Below, in pieces: positions 16,962-26,833 of a DNA stretch of 64,000 nucleotides (the first letter of the stretch is position 1; every line of letters begins with the position of its first letter). This stretch comes from Shewanella colwelliana ATCC 39565 (GTDB lineage: Bacteria > Pseudomonadota > Gammaproteobacteria > Enterobacterales > Shewanellaceae): assembly GCF_000518705.1 (NCBI RefSeq), contig NZ_JAEC01000012.1, forward strand, positions 107,852-171,851, read 5' to 3'. The translations under genes and the position numbers were made by a program. Below the pieces are notes generated by a model. The model did no database searches. It saw only the letters and a program-made list of their open reading frames with translations, and was not told where the DNA came from.

Positions 16962-19900
16962 TTAATTGGTCTCATCGGCTGGGTGAGGCTTAGGTTGCCA
17001 CCACCAGTTAAACAAACGCCTTAGGCTTCTTCTGATATCATCGAGAATGATATAGAGAATAGGCACCAAAATCAGGGTTACCACAGTCGAGAACAGGATA
17101 CCAAAAGCGAGTGAGGTCGCCATGGGGATCACAATTTGTGCCTGTAAGCTACGCTCTAAAATAATGGGTACTAAGCCAACGAAGGTGGTCATCGACGTTA
17201 AGATAATCGCTCTAAACCGGTAGCAACCCGCATCGATAGCGGCTTCCACTATCGGTAGACCTTGGCTTCTTGCTCGGTTAACAAAGTCGACCAAAATCAA
17301 TGAGTCATTCACCACCACGCCCGCAAGCGCCACAATACCGCATAGGCTTAAGACGCTCATAGAGAGCCCGAGAATAAAGTGGCCAAATAGTGCGCCGATG
17401 ATACCAAAAGGGATCACTGACATAATGATCAATGGTTGGCTGTAGGATTTTAACGGTATGGCCATCAAGGCATAGATGGTAAACATGGCAAAGAAGAAGC
17501 CCTGTAATAAGCCAACTAATGCACTGGCTTCATCGGCACTGCCACCATCTAATGCGGTAGAGATGTGCGGATATTTACCCTCTAAGTAGGGCAGGAAATC
17601 CTTTTGAATCTCGCCAACCACTTTTGACGGTTCAACAATATTTTTGTTGGCGTTGGCGGTTACGGTAATAGCACGGCGGTTATCGACACGAGTAATTGAA
17701 GAGTAGGAGTCACCGAGCTCAATTGCTGCCACGCTAGAGAAGGGCACTGAGATACCTTGTGGAGTTCGGATCATCATGTTTTCGAGATGTCCCACTGTGC
17801 GTCGCTGCTCTAGCGGGTAACGCACCATGACCTTCACTTCTTCTTTATTACGCAAGATCCTTTGAGCTTCGTAGCCATAGAAACCGTAACGTACTTGGCT
17901 AGCAAGATCTGAGAGGGTTAAGCCAAGGGCTTCAGCTTCTGGTTTGATGCTTAAACGAATTTCATGGCTTCCTGATGAGTAGTTATCGGCAATATCGTAC
18001 ACCCCTTCATAGGTGCGTAGCTTCTGTTTAAGCTCATTAGCGGCTAACGACAGTTGCTCTAGATCGCTTGAGGTCAGTCTAAAGGAGATATCACCGCCTG
18101 CATCGTTGGTACTGGCGTTGATGTTCAGTTTCTTAACTGAAATCAGTTCGGGTAGTGCCTCACGCCATGCGCTGGCTATAGTGACACCATCTACATCTCT
18201 GTCTTCACCTTTAGTTAATTCGGCAAAGATAAAGGCTGAGGTGCGTGAGCTCATATTGATAAAGCTATGTTTGACCACTGGGTAGCCATACTCATCTTCC
18301 ATTTTATCGTTCATGGTGTAGAGCGCATTCTCAATCTCTTTGACCACTTTTAAGGTGTTGGCCTCAGAACTGCCCACATCCATATCGAGTCGCACTTGAA
18401 TAAAGTCAGAGGGGATATCAGGGAAGAATACCCAGCGCACTTTACCACTTGCCACTAAGGCGATAGAGAGGATCAGTACACCGACAAAAGCGGCTACAAC
18501 ATTATAGCGTTGGGTAATACAGCGCTTTATAAAGTGACGATAGTTGTGATGAATAAAATGCTGCACCTTGTTGTTAAGGGCAACTTTAAAGCGCACAAAC
18601 ATATTGGGGTTCGGGTTGTGACGCTTGGGTTTCATGTGCGCAAGATGCGCCGGTAAAATCAGTTTCGACTCTACCAATGAGAAGGCTAAACAGAGAATCA
18701 CCACTAAACCAATGGATTTCCAGATAATTGCCATGGGGCCGGAAACCATGAGCATGGGCATAAAGGCGGCTATGGTGGTCAATACCCCAAAGGTCGCGGG
18801 CATAGCGACTTTCTGTGCTCCTTTAACCACATTGTCGATGGAGTGGCCATGTTTTTCTATTTCGGTATAGGCGCTTTCCCCAATAACAATGGCATCGTCC
18901 ACCACGATCCCCAGCACCAGAATAAAGGCAAATAGCGTCAACATGTTGATTGACAGTGAGAAGGGTTCCAGTGGCATCAGTAACATAGCGCCAAGGAAAC
19001 AGACGGGTAGCCCCATCATGACCCAAAATGCCAGCTTGAGTTCTAAAAACAGCGCCAAGATAATAAATACCAACAAAGCACCATATAACATGTTAGACAA
19101 CATCATATTAAGGCGGCCTTTGAGATAATGGGTTAAATCTCCCCAGGTATCTAACTCGGCATTGGCGGGCAGGGTAGCTCGGCGTTCTTCGATATAGCTT
19201 TTTACTTGTGAAGAGATGTCTAGTGCATTTTGATCGTCGACGCTGAGCACCTCGATAATCGCTGCCGGTTTACCATTAAAGCGGGTGTACTCTAAACGCT
19301 CTTCAAAGTCATCACGGATAGTTGCCACTTGCGGCAACATCACCCTGCTACCATCTGGACGTGTGCTCACTACAATCTTGGCAAAGTCTTCACCCGTATA
19401 GGCTTGGCCTTTAGTACGCAGCAATATGTCGCCATCTTGGGCGCGAATCGAACCGCCAGGCAGGTCGATAGAGGAGTTACGCACAGCACCAGCCACTTGG
19501 GCAAAGCTTAAGCCGTACTCTCGTAGCTTATCTTCTGATAGCTCAATACTGATCTCATACTCACGTACACCGGTAACCTGAGCGCGGGTAATCGCAGGTA
19601 GGGCGGTGACCTCTTCACGAATATTTTTGGCCAGCTCCTTCATTTGATGCAGGCTCATGTCGCCGTAGACAGAGATCCAAATAACATTATTTTCTGGTTT
19701 GATACGGAATATATTGGGCTTTTCAATATTCTCAGGAGATGTCGATATGGCATCGATGCGCAGTTTAGCTTCATCAAGAATATCTTGGGCATCGAAGCCA
19801 TCCTCCACTTCGATGGTGACATTACCAAAGCCTTCACTGGCAACAGAGGTGACCTTTTTTATGCCGCTAATATCTTGGATCGACTCTTCGATCTTGATAT

Positions 19901-20102
19901 TGATCCCCTCTTCAATCTCCTGCGGCGCAGCACCAGGGTAGGCGACGGATATCTGCAGATAGTTGAGCTCGAAGGTAGGGAATACCTCTTTGTTAATTAG
20001 TACTGTACTGAATAGGCCACCAATGAGCAGCACGACCATCAATAGGTTGGCGGCCACGCTATTGCGGGCAAACCAGGCAATAATTCCCTTGTTGCTATCC
20101 AT
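16962..20102 (-). CDS. RND-family inner-membrane efflux transporter
   Basis: 1046 residues, the usual RND length. The N-terminal cytoplasmic helix and TM1 ('NSVAANLLMVVLLIGG', about 14-29) are followed by a large periplasmic loop, TMs 2-6, a second loop and TMs 8-12. The paired TM4 aspartates needed for proton translocation are present (V-V-D-D-A-I-V, about 400). 'VAYPGAAPQEIEEGI' near residue 50-64 is typical of the porter domain. Its ATG shares one base with the stop of the adaptor gene (TAATG), so the two are translationally coupled. No outer-membrane factor is in the operon; TolC is the probable partner. Substrate is not readable; the form is closer to multidrug-type than to CusA metal pumps. 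Confidence 0.92.
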   Translation of the reverse strand: MDSNKGIIAWFARNSVAANLLMVVLLIGGLFSTVLINKEVFPTFELNYLQISVAYPGAAPQEIEEGINIKIEESIQDISGIKKVTSVASEGFGNVTIEVEDGFDAQDILDEAKLRIDAISTSPENIEKPNIFRIKPENNVIWISVYGDMSLHQMKELAKNIREEVTALPAITRAQVTGVREYEISIELSEDKLREYGLSFAQVAGAVRNSSIDLPGGSIRAQDGDILLRTKGQAYTGEDFAKIVVSTRPDGSRVMLPQVATIRDDFEERLEYTRFNGKPAAIIEVLSVDDQNALDISSQVKSYIEERRATLPANAELDTWGDLTHYLKGRLNMMLSNMLYGALLVFIILALFLELKLAFWVMMGLPVCFLGAMLLMPLEPFSLSINMLTLFAFILVLGIVVDDAIVIGESAYTEIEKHGHSIDNVVKGAQKVAMPATFGVLTTIAAFMPMLMVSGPMAIIWKSIGLVVILCLAFSLVESKLILPAHLAHMKPKRHNPNPNMFVRFKVALNNKVQHFIHHNYRHFIKRCITQRYNVVAAFVGVLILSIALVASGKVRWVFFPDIPSDFIQVRLDMDVGSSEANTLKVVKEIENALYTMNDKMEDEYGYPVVKHSFINMSSRTSAFIFAELTKGEDRDVDGVTIASAWREALPELISVKKLNINASTNDAGGDISFRLTSSDLEQLSLAANELKQKLRTYEGVYDIADNYSSGSHEIRLSIKPEAEALGLTLSDLASQVRYGFYGYEAQRILRNKEEVKVMVRYPLEQRRTVGHLENMMIRTPQGISVPFSSVAAIELGDSYSSITRVDNRRAITVTANANKNIVEPSKVVGEIQKDFLPYLEGKYPHISTALDGGSADEASALVGLLQGFFFAMFTIYALMAIPLKSYSQPLIIMSVIPFGIIGALFGHFILGLSMSVLSLCGIVALAGVVVNDSLILVDFVNRARSQGLPIVEAAIDAGCYRFRAIILTSMTTFVGLVPIILERSLQAQIVIPMATSLAFGILFSTVVTLILVPILYIILDDIRRSLRRLFNWWWQPKPHPADETN

Positions 20103-21316
20103 TATTGATCACCTACTGCAACCAAGGTTGGTGTGTCGTCAGCGTCTTCGTTAGAGCTTTCGGGTAGCGCATCTTCACCAATGACTTTGACTAGTTGGCC
20201 AGTAGCCATGTTATTGATGTTGGTGAGGGAGATACGCTCGCCATCAATAAGGCTATCTTTAATGTAGACATTCTCGATATCGGTGCGAACAACGTTCACA
20301 TTACGCATCTCTAAGGTATTGTCAGCGGTGACGACTGCGACTTGGCCGTCGCGAACAATATGGCGTGGCAACTTAACGATGCCATCTACGGTCCGACCTT
20401 TAATGACTGCGGTGACAAAACTGCCATATTTAAGCGGCAGTTCACCCTCTTGCTTATTGTCTCTCAGGTAGGGATCTTTAATTTCTGCGACTAGGTAGAC
20501 CATACGATTTTCGGCATCAATTACCCCTTCACTGCGGATGATTTTTCCTGTCCAACTAACTGTTCGTCCTGCGAGCTGCGCACTCAAGGTGACTTCGGTA
20601 TCTGGGTTATCGACTGACTCCAAATAGGCGAGTTCGCCGTTGGCTAAGGGTAAGCGGATTTCAGCAACTCGGGTGTCATAAAGTTCACCTAGGTTAGTGC
20701 CTAAGCTTACATACTGGCCTAAGTCGACGTTTCTAGCTTTGATGATGCCATCGAAAGGTGCCCTAATAATGGTGCGTTCTAAATTACGTTGTGCGCGGGC
20801 CATAGCGGCCTCAGCAAACTTGACATTAGCTTGCTCTTTTTTCAGTTGTGGAAGACGTAAACCAAGCTCTGGTGGCATGCCTCCGTCGTAGCCTTGCCAA
20901 TCATTTTTAGCCACTTCACCGCGGGCAACTTCCTCTTCCAACAAGGCTTTAGCTTGCGCTAACGAGGCTTGAGCCTGCATCAGGTCGGCTTCATAATCTG
21001 AGGGTTCAATTTCGGCTAACTTATCGCCACGCTTAACAACGCCCCCAGCCACAAAACTGTCGGATATCGCTAACATGCGTCCTTGAACCTCGGTGACTAG
21101 TTGTGTTTTATTTTTGGGAGTGACCACGCCATAAGAGGGGAGATTGAGCGACACCGTTTGCTGAGTGACGGTGGTGACATCCACAATCGGGACTGGCACT
21201 TCATCTGCTTTTTGCTCAGGGGCTTCTTGGGTACTCATCAGCAGTCCGGCCAAGCCGATAAAGACTACTAGGATGAAAATTGGGGGGAGAACTCTTCTTA
21301 GAATTATTTTAATCAT
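20102..21316 (-). CDS. HlyD/AcrA-type periplasmic adaptor of the RND pump
   Basis: 404 residues. An N-terminal membrane anchor (about 8-27, no lipobox Cys) is followed by a split lipoyl domain ('VTEVQGRMLAISDSFVAGG', about 88-106, and 'IIRAPFDGIIKARNVDLGQ' around 190-208), an Ala/Glu-rich coiled-coil hairpin between them, and beta-barrel and membrane-proximal domains. It links the inner-membrane pump to an outer-membrane channel. First gene of a two-gene operon with the pump. The acidic C-terminal tail (E-D-A-D-D-T) has no known function. Confidence 0.9.
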   Translation of the reverse strand: MIKIILRRVLPPIFILVVFIGLAGLLMSTQEAPEQKADEVPVPIVDVTTVTQQTVSLNLPSYGVVTPKNKTQLVTEVQGRMLAISDSFVAGGVVKRGDKLAEIEPSDYEADLMQAQASLAQAKALLEEEVARGEVAKNDWQGYDGGMPPELGLRLPQLKKEQANVKFAEAAMARAQRNLERTIIRAPFDGIIKARNVDLGQYVSLGTNLGELYDTRVAEIRLPLANGELAYLESVDNPDTEVTLSAQLAGRTVSWTGKIIRSEGVIDAENRMVYLVAEIKDPYLRDNKQEGELPLKYGSFVTAVIKGRTVDGIVKLPRHIVRDGQVAVVTADNTLEMRNVNVVRTDIENVYIKDSLIDGERISLTNINNMATGQLVKVIGEDALPESSNEDADDTPTLVAVGDQ

Positions 21317-21491
21317 CGACTTCTGCTATTCCGTGCTGAACTGCTTGCTCTATAAATTACCAGAGGTTAGCGGGTCGATAAATGCTTTTTTGTAAATAAA
21401 ATGTATCAATTGCTGAAACATATAGAAATATTAACACATTGATATTCAAACGGAGTCGGCGAATGCCTAGTGTAAGATGTTACAGCTGGGT

Positions 21492-21526
21492 AAAAAATAA
21501 GCCGCTTTGCGCGGCTTAGTTTTTTG
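21492..21526. terminator. Bidirectional intrinsic terminator downstream of srmB
   Basis: AAGCCGC-TTTGC-GCGGCTT (21499-21517) has T-rich tails on both strands (AGTTTTTT on plus, ATTTTTTA on minus). On the minus strand it ends the srmB transcript. Confidence 0.88.
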
Positions 21527-21535
21527 GCTACAAGA

Positions 21536-22765
21536 CTACTTTTTCTTCTTGCTAGCTTTGTATTTCTTATTCACTTTTTTATCAGTGGTTTTTGTTTTTT
21601 TCTTCCCTGGCGGGCGGGCTTCTTTATGTTTAGGGCGCAACTCTTCAATGATACGACGCTTAAGCGGCTGTTCGATATAGCGTTCGATTTTGGCCACAAT
21701 ACGCATATCGTGTGCTTCGGCCAATGAGATCGCGGTGCCTTTATTCCCTGCACGACCAGTACGACCAATACGGTGGACATAGGTGTCGGCCGAACGCGGC
21801 ATATCGAAGTTAATCACATGACTGATATCATCGACATCGATACCTCGTGCGGCAACATCGGTCGCCAGCAAAATTTTCACTTCGCCTTTAGTGAAACGTC
21901 CTAGGGCTTGGAAGCGAGCTTTCTGCTCCATATCGCCACGCATAAAGGCGCAGTTGATGCCCGCACGTTGTAACTGGCCATCGAGACTGGCAACTACTTC
22001 ACGTGTTTTAACGAAAACAATGGCTCGGGTAACGTCTTCACGGTTTAGAATGCTGCATAGCAAGGCAAACTTATGGTCTTTATCATCAGCAAGATGGATC
22101 CATTGGTGGATCTTGGCTTTTTCGCTGCGGGGCGGTTTTGTTTCGATGGTCACCGGATCAGACAGTAGCATTTGCGCAAAGCGACTTACACCGCCGCCTT
22201 CAAGGGTGGCTGAAAACAGCATATTCTGCTTGCGACCTTGTGCTTCAATGGCGATAGCTTGAACTACCGACGCAAAGCCCATATCAAGCATACGGTCGGC
22301 TTCATCTATGACTAACACTTCAACCGACTGCGCGTCGAATTGGCCTTTATCGAGATACTCCATGAGACGACCTGGAGTCGCGACTAATATATCGACGTTC
22401 TCTGCCAAGGCTTTCTCTTGAGGTGCATAAGGCACACCACCTGTAATGATCGCGATATCTAAATCAAGATCCGTGGCCAAGTGAGAGGCATAGCGATGAA
22501 CCTGACTGGCTAGTTCACGGGTTGGCGTCAAAATCAGTACTCGAGCCTGACCCGAGAAGCGACGTGGAAAATCGATAAGATGTTGCAGCGCAGGCAGCAG
22601 AAAACTTGCCGTTTTACCGGTTCCTGTTGGCGCTCGAGCCATAATATCTTGTTGGTCGAGTGCTAAGGGAATTGTCTGTTGCTGAATTGTGGTGGGCGTA
22701 TCATGGCCCATCGCCTTGAGCGACTGAAGTAATTGGTCGTCAAGGTGGAAGTCTTCAAATTGCAT
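21536..22765 (-). CDS. srmB: DEAD-box ATP-dependent RNA helicase SrmB
   Basis: 409 residues from the ATG at 22765 (MQFEDF); the longer frame to 22804 adds 13 unlikely residues. All helicase motifs are visible: Walker A A-P-T-G-T-G-K-T (about 45-52), P-T-R-E-L-A, D-E-A-D, S-A-T, and H-R-I-G-R-T-G-R-A-G. SrmB-specific marks are I-T-G-G-V, K-I-H-Q-W followed by a D-D-x-x-H-K, F-D-M-P-R-S-x-D-T-Y and G-T-A-I-S-L-x-E-A-H-D. The C-terminal tail is very Lys-rich. E. coli SrmB assists early 50S ribosome assembly and cold growth. Gene neighbourhood with trmN6, as in E. coli, supports the symbol. Confidence 0.9.
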   Translation of the reverse strand: MQFEDFHLDDQLLQSLKAMGHDTPTTIQQQTIPLALDQQDIMARAPTGTGKTASFLLPALQHLIDFPRRFSGQARVLILTPTRELASQVHRYASHLATDLDLDIAIITGGVPYAPQEKALAENVDILVATPGRLMEYLDKGQFDAQSVEVLVIDEADRMLDMGFASVVQAIAIEAQGRKQNMLFSATLEGGGVSRFAQMLLSDPVTIETKPPRSEKAKIHQWIHLADDKDHKFALLCSILNREDVTRAIVFVKTREVVASLDGQLQRAGINCAFMRGDMEQKARFQALGRFTKGEVKILLATDVAARGIDVDDISHVINFDMPRSADTYVHRIGRTGRAGNKGTAISLAEAHDMRIVAKIERYIEQPLKRRIIEELRPKHKEARPPGKKKTKTTDKKVNKKYKASKKKK

Positions 22766-22875
22766 GCGCAGCGTCTCAATAAATAATAGCGCGGCATTAT
22801 ACACCCAAAAGTGGAGTGAGTGCGATGACTATAGGGAAGGGGAGCAGATTTAATCGCAAACATGGCGCAACCAGA

Positions 22876-23610
22876 TTAAAGCTTCAGGTAAAAGGCCTGT
22901 GTCAAGGCGACCATCTCCGGTGTATAGGCGCCATTTTTATCTCTAATTGTAAGCTGCGTAGTGCTTTTGGTGTTAGTGTCTTTGGCGTCACTTAACGCAG
23001 CTAGATGACCAAGGCGTAATAGATGTCGGTGGGCTGCTTTACCGGTAACGCTCGAGACATCAACCTGCTCGATGATAGCCAATTGCGCCTGAGCAAGCTG
23101 TGCACTAAAGCCTGCAAAGCTTGCTTGCGGCAAGATAATGCTGGCGTTGCCCTCAGAGCTGAGTAGCTGACGGATAGCATTGAGTAATTGAGCAAAATCT
23201 AAACGATGAGTGTGCCGCGCCTGTGCACGCCGATCGCACTGAGAGAGTGGGCCAGCCTCAAAGTAGGGCGGGTTGCAGATGATATGGTCAAACTGCGGTA
23301 ACGGGCTAGTCGTGGCATCGATCCACTGTCTTATATCACTATTAATCAGGGTAAGACGTGCGGCCCAATCTGATGCGGCAAAGTTACGTCGACAATCTAT
23401 CGCTGCGTTGGCATCAATCTCAATGGCAGTGATGACGCCATGACTTCGCTGTGCAGCCATGAGGGCGAGCAAACCACTGCCTGTACCAATATCCAGAATT
23501 TGCTGTGCCTGCGACAAGGGAGCCCATGCGCCGAGCAGTACGCCGTCGGTACTGACGGGCATGCCGCAATGTGAGTCATCGATATGAAACTGCTTAAAGG
23601 TAAATGGCAT
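22876..23610 (-). CDS. trmN6: tRNA1(Val) (adenine(37)-N6)-methyltransferase
   Basis: 244 residues from the ATG at 23610 (MPFTFKQF); an ATG at 23634 would add eight residues. SAM-binding motif L-D-I-G-T-G-S-G (about 39-46) and the amino-methylase catalytic motif N-P-P-Y-F (about 134-138) are present. The early T-D-G-V-L-L-G-A-W-A block and the C-terminal F-Y-L-K-L are typical of YfiC/TrmN6. It methylates A37 of tRNA1(Val). The downstream neighbour on the same strand is srmB, and the two are also neighbours in E. coli, which strengthens both calls. Confidence 0.9.
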   Translation of the reverse strand: MPFTFKQFHIDDSHCGMPVSTDGVLLGAWAPLSQAQQILDIGTGSGLLALMAAQRSHGVITAIEIDANAAIDCRRNFAASDWAARLTLINSDIRQWIDATTSPLPQFDHIICNPPYFEAGPLSQCDRRAQARHTHRLDFAQLLNAIRQLLSSEGNASIILPQASFAGFSAQLAQAQLAIIEQVDVSSVTGKAAHRHLLRLGHLAALSDAKDTNTKSTTQLTIRDKNGAYTPEMVALTQAFYLKL

Positions 23611-23634
23611 GGTGAGGGCAAGAGTAAGCGGCAT

Positions 23635-24068
23635 GGTTGCTGGCTATTGTACCGCATTGTGACTGTGCGGCCAAAGCGACACGTATTTTATGCTTATTGA
23701 GCACGCTTTATTAACAGATACCGCTACCGATAAATGTTGTCAGATGTAATGGATGAAACCGTCGGGTTCTACAGATGTTAAAGCCTTGATCTTAATTGCG
23801 CTAGATAGGGGGCGCTTGCTTGTTAATCGTTAGGGATTTTGCTAATAGTATGCCCTCACTTTAGGCATTAACGCCTAAGGTTGAGTCAGGTAAGCCAGTT
23901 TGAATGCATTTTTAGCGTCAGTTAATCCTGCTGTAGTTCAAGAAGTAGCCAACCATAGGCTAGACTTACCAAGTCGTCGTGTAATTAAAGGTTTACACGC
24001 TTTGAATATCGCGATAATTGTCAGAGTGTTTTGAGAAGCGATTGAGATCATTATAAAAAAGCAGATTA
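23635..24068. other. Intergenic region between trmN6 and brnQ
   Basis: About 430 bp between divergent genes. Only a weak hairpin TTAGGC-ATTAAC-GCCTAA around 23861-23879 is visible. It should contain the brnQ promoter, but no clear box was identified. No gene is seen. Confidence 0.45.
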
Positions 24069-24080
24069 ATGGGGCGTTGT

Positions 24081-25415
24081 GTGCAAAATAATAAAATGAG
24101 TTTGACCGATACATTAGGCTTAGGTTTTATGACCTTTGCTTTTTTCTTAGGGGCAGGAAACCTAATTTTCCCACCGCTAGCAGGATATCTTGCGGGTGAG
24201 AACATGACGCTTGCGATGATAGGATTCCTCGTGACGGCGGTGACACTCCCGCTAATTACCTTGATTGCGGTGGCAAAAGCCAACGGTAAAGTGATGGGGC
24301 TACTGCCTGCATTTGCTGCCACTGCACTGGCGATTGCTATCTATATTATCATTGGTCCCGCTTTCGCTGCGCCACGCGCTGGCCTTGTCGCCTATGAAAT
24401 GGGTTATAAGCCATTTATCGCAGATAGCAGTGCAACCTTCGAGTTTGCAGGCATAGTACTCAATAGCTCTCAACTCCTGTATACCACTATCTTCTTTGGT
24501 ATCGCGATGTTGTTGTCTCTATTTCCAGGTAAATTGCTCGACAGTGTGGGCAAAGTGCTTACACCGATAATGCTTCTATTACTAATGGGACTGGCTGGCG
24601 CTGTCATCGTGTTACCCGGTGCTGAGGTGAGTCAAGCTGTTGGTGATTATCAGTCTAATCCGCTGACTAAGGGCATTTTAGAAGGTTACAACACCATGGA
24701 TACCTTGGTGTCGCTAATCTTTGGTATGTTGATCATCGACATCTTACGCAAAAAAGGGATTGATGCGCCTAAGGAGCAAACCAAATATTTAGTCCGCGCA
24801 GCCTTTATTGCGGCTGGCGGTTTGGCATTTGTTTATATTTCTCTGTTTTATCTTGGTGCGACAGCCGGTGATTTAGCGGTAGGTGCTGACAATGGCGGTA
24901 TCATCTTAACCAACTATGTTAATCATCAGTTTGGCGGCTTAGGTCAAGTGCTACTGGCAGCCGTGGTGACCTTAGCGTGTTTAACGACTGTGGTCGGTTT
25001 GGTGTCGGCCTGTGCTGAGTATTTCAATGAGCTGATGCCGAAGCTGTCTTATCGTTTGCTTGTGGTCGTGATGAGCATTACTTGTGCAACTGTGGCCAAT
25101 GTTGGCCTAGCACAATTGATTAGTATCAGTATTCCTGTATTGGTCACCATCTATCCTGTGGCGATTGCATTGGTTGCCGTGACCTATCTTACTGAGCGTT
25201 TCAACCAGCCTGAATTTGCTCATCGTGCGGTATTAAGTGTTGCCTTGTTCTTCGGTATTATCGACGGCCTTAAAGCTGCGGGTGTTGATATGAGCATCTT
25301 TAACTTTATGCCATTGCACAACGAAGGCATGGCGTGGCTACTGCCAACTGGTGTGACGATATTATTGTGCTTGATGAGCAAGCGCTCAGCCAAACCTGAA
25401 GCCGTGCTTAATTGA
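24081..25415 (+). CDS. brnQ: Branched-chain amino acid:cation symporter BrnQ
   Basis: 444 residues from a GTG at 24081, chosen because GGGG lies 6 nt upstream; ATG 24069 and ATG 24096 are alternatives. The family signature G-F-M-T-F-A-F-F-L-G-A-G-N-L-I-F-P-P appears at once in TM1. About twelve membrane helices cover the whole protein. BrnQ/LIV-II carriers import Leu, Ile and Val using a sodium or proton gradient. It is a single-gene unit; MITE-like copy A begins about 50 bp past its stop. Confidence 0.92.
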   Translation: MQNNKMSLTDTLGLGFMTFAFFLGAGNLIFPPLAGYLAGENMTLAMIGFLVTAVTLPLITLIAVAKANGKVMGLLPAFAATALAIAIYIIIGPAFAAPRAGLVAYEMGYKPFIADSSATFEFAGIVLNSSQLLYTTIFFGIAMLLSLFPGKLLDSVGKVLTPIMLLLLMGLAGAVIVLPGAEVSQAVGDYQSNPLTKGILEGYNTMDTLVSLIFGMLIIDILRKKGIDAPKEQTKYLVRAAFIAAGGLAFVYISLFYLGATAGDLAVGADNGGIILTNYVNHQFGGLGQVLLAAVVTLACLTTVVGLVSACAEYFNELMPKLSYRLLVVVMSITCATVANVGLAQLISISIPVLVTIYPVAIALVAVTYLTERFNQPEFAHRAVLSVALFFGIIDGLKAAGVDMSIFNFMPLHNEGMAWLLPTGVTILLCLMSKRSAKPEAVLN

Positions 25416-25463
25416 ACTCTATGATTGCGATAGCGTAAGATAACGGTGTTGGCTATATGGCTA

Positions 25464-25776
25464 ATACCCAGCAGTATAAAGGTGTGATTGCTCAGTAAGA
25501 GCTTAGCGCTTGTGAGGCACGGCCCTTAATTGCTCCTGCATTAAGGGCCTTCACTTTACTCATGTTGATTGCAATGAGCGAAGAGCATACTTGTTTCTCG
25601 GGGCAAACTCGTTAACACGGCATCGGATGTGCTAAAAACGTCTTTAAGGCGCTTTTTTCCTGTCGACTACTGCGTTGAATGGCTTCTCAAGGGAGCAAGT
25701 ATTTCATCATCTATCCACCTTAAATTCGTTGTTAATGAACACGCTAAGTCGATCACTTTCTTATACTGATTAGTAT
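25464..25776. mobile_element. MITE-like repeat, copy A
   Basis: About 313 bp with imperfect terminal inverted repeats: left end ATACCCAGCAGTATAA, right end TACTGATTAGTAT. The left 70 bp (through GTGATTGCTCAG, TTAGCGCTT, GAGGCA and GGCCCTTAATTGCTCC) and the right 120 bp (GTTGAATGGC, CAAGGGAGCAA, AACACGCT, ATCACTTTCT) match copy B at 32834-33124, while the middle differs. It has no coding capacity. It ends just before the xerD start, so it may supply part of the xerD promoter. Confidence 0.7.
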
Positions 25777-25800
25777 AAAATCGTTTTTTAAGGAGTTTGC

Positions 25801-26712
25801 GTGACCGCATCCATAAATCGCTATCAGCAAGATCCATTGATTGAAGCTTTTCTTGATGACCTTTGGTCCAGCAAGGGGCTTAGCGATAATACTTTGCAGG
25901 CTTATCGTAGCGATCTGTGCATATTTGATAAGTTTGTTCAGGCTAAACAACTGGCCCTGCTGGATGTTGACCAGATATTAGTGCGTGACTATCTGAGCCA
26001 ACGCTTTGAAAAGGGCTTTGAGAAAAGCAGCAGTGCAAGGTTGGTAAGCAGTTTACGGCGCTTCTATCGATACCTGGTAGTGCAAAAACGTATTGAGTTA
26101 GATCCGCTAGCAATGATCAAGCCCCCCAAACTGGCACGTAAGCTACCAGACTCCTTAAGTGAGGCCGATGTTGATCGGTTGCTCAATGAACCTAATGCCG
26201 AGGATCCGTTAGAGTGTCGCGATCGAGCCATGCTAGAACTGCTTTATGCCAGTGGATTACGCGTGTCTGAACTGGTTGGCTTGACTATGGAACAGATGAG
26301 CTTGCGACAAGGATTAGTGCGGATCGTCGGTAAGGGTAGTAAAGAGCGCTTAGTGCCATTGGGCGAACTCGCCGTGCAGGAGATTGAGCACTATCTAGCG
26401 GGAGCGCGTGCTGAACTTCTTAAGGGCAAAGTGAGTGACGTGGTGTTTCCATCTAAGCGCGGCACCATGATGACACGGCAAACATTTTGGCATCGAATAA
26501 AGCATTATGCGTTACGAGCGGGTATCGCTGTGCATCTTTCACCTCACACATTACGTCATGCTTTTGCTACCCACCTTCTTAATCATGGCGCAGATCTGCG
26601 TGTGGTACAGCTACTATTAGGCCACAGTGATTTATCGACCACCCAAATATACACCCATGTAGCCAAGGCGAGATTGGCTAAATTGCATCAAGATCACCAT
26701 CCAAGGGGTTAA
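25801..26712 (+). CDS. xerD: Site-specific tyrosine recombinase XerD
   Basis: 303 residues from a GTG with AAGGAG 6 nt upstream. The N-terminal SAM-like core-binding domain (about 8-95) is followed by the catalytic domain with the full active set R154, K178, H249, R252, H275 and nucleophile Y284 ('T-Q-I-Y-T-H-V'). The C-terminal 'H-Q-x-H-H-P-R-G' is typical of XerD. With XerC it resolves chromosome dimers at dif under FtsK control. The order xerD-dsbC-recJ matches E. coli, so this is the housekeeping recombinase and not a phage integrase. Confidence 0.95.
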   Translation: MTASINRYQQDPLIEAFLDDLWSSKGLSDNTLQAYRSDLCIFDKFVQAKQLALLDVDQILVRDYLSQRFEKGFEKSSSARLVSSLRRFYRYLVVQKRIELDPLAMIKPPKLARKLPDSLSEADVDRLLNEPNAEDPLECRDRAMLELLYASGLRVSELVGLTMEQMSLRQGLVRIVGKGSKERLVPLGELAVQEIEHYLAGARAELLKGKVSDVVFPSKRGTMMTRQTFWHRIKHYALRAGIAVHLSPHTLRHAFATHLLNHGADLRVVQLLLGHSDLSTTQIYTHVAKARLAKLHQDHHPRG

Positions 26713-26833
26713 AAAACCGAATAATTTGCTTTCAAAGCGATGTCCATGTAACTTTTCAGCCCTTAGTCGGGTCTTATAAACATGACCTCGTTTGGTTTAA
26801 TGGTTGTAGTCCAAATACAGTACAGGAATTCTA

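Noticed and set aside
19644..20000. 118-codon frame antisense to the RND pump gene
   Set aside because: Shadow frame with no supported product.
25801..26712. Tyrosine recombinase as sign of a genomic island
   Set aside because: Sequence and xerD-dsbC-recJ order identify the housekeeping XerD.
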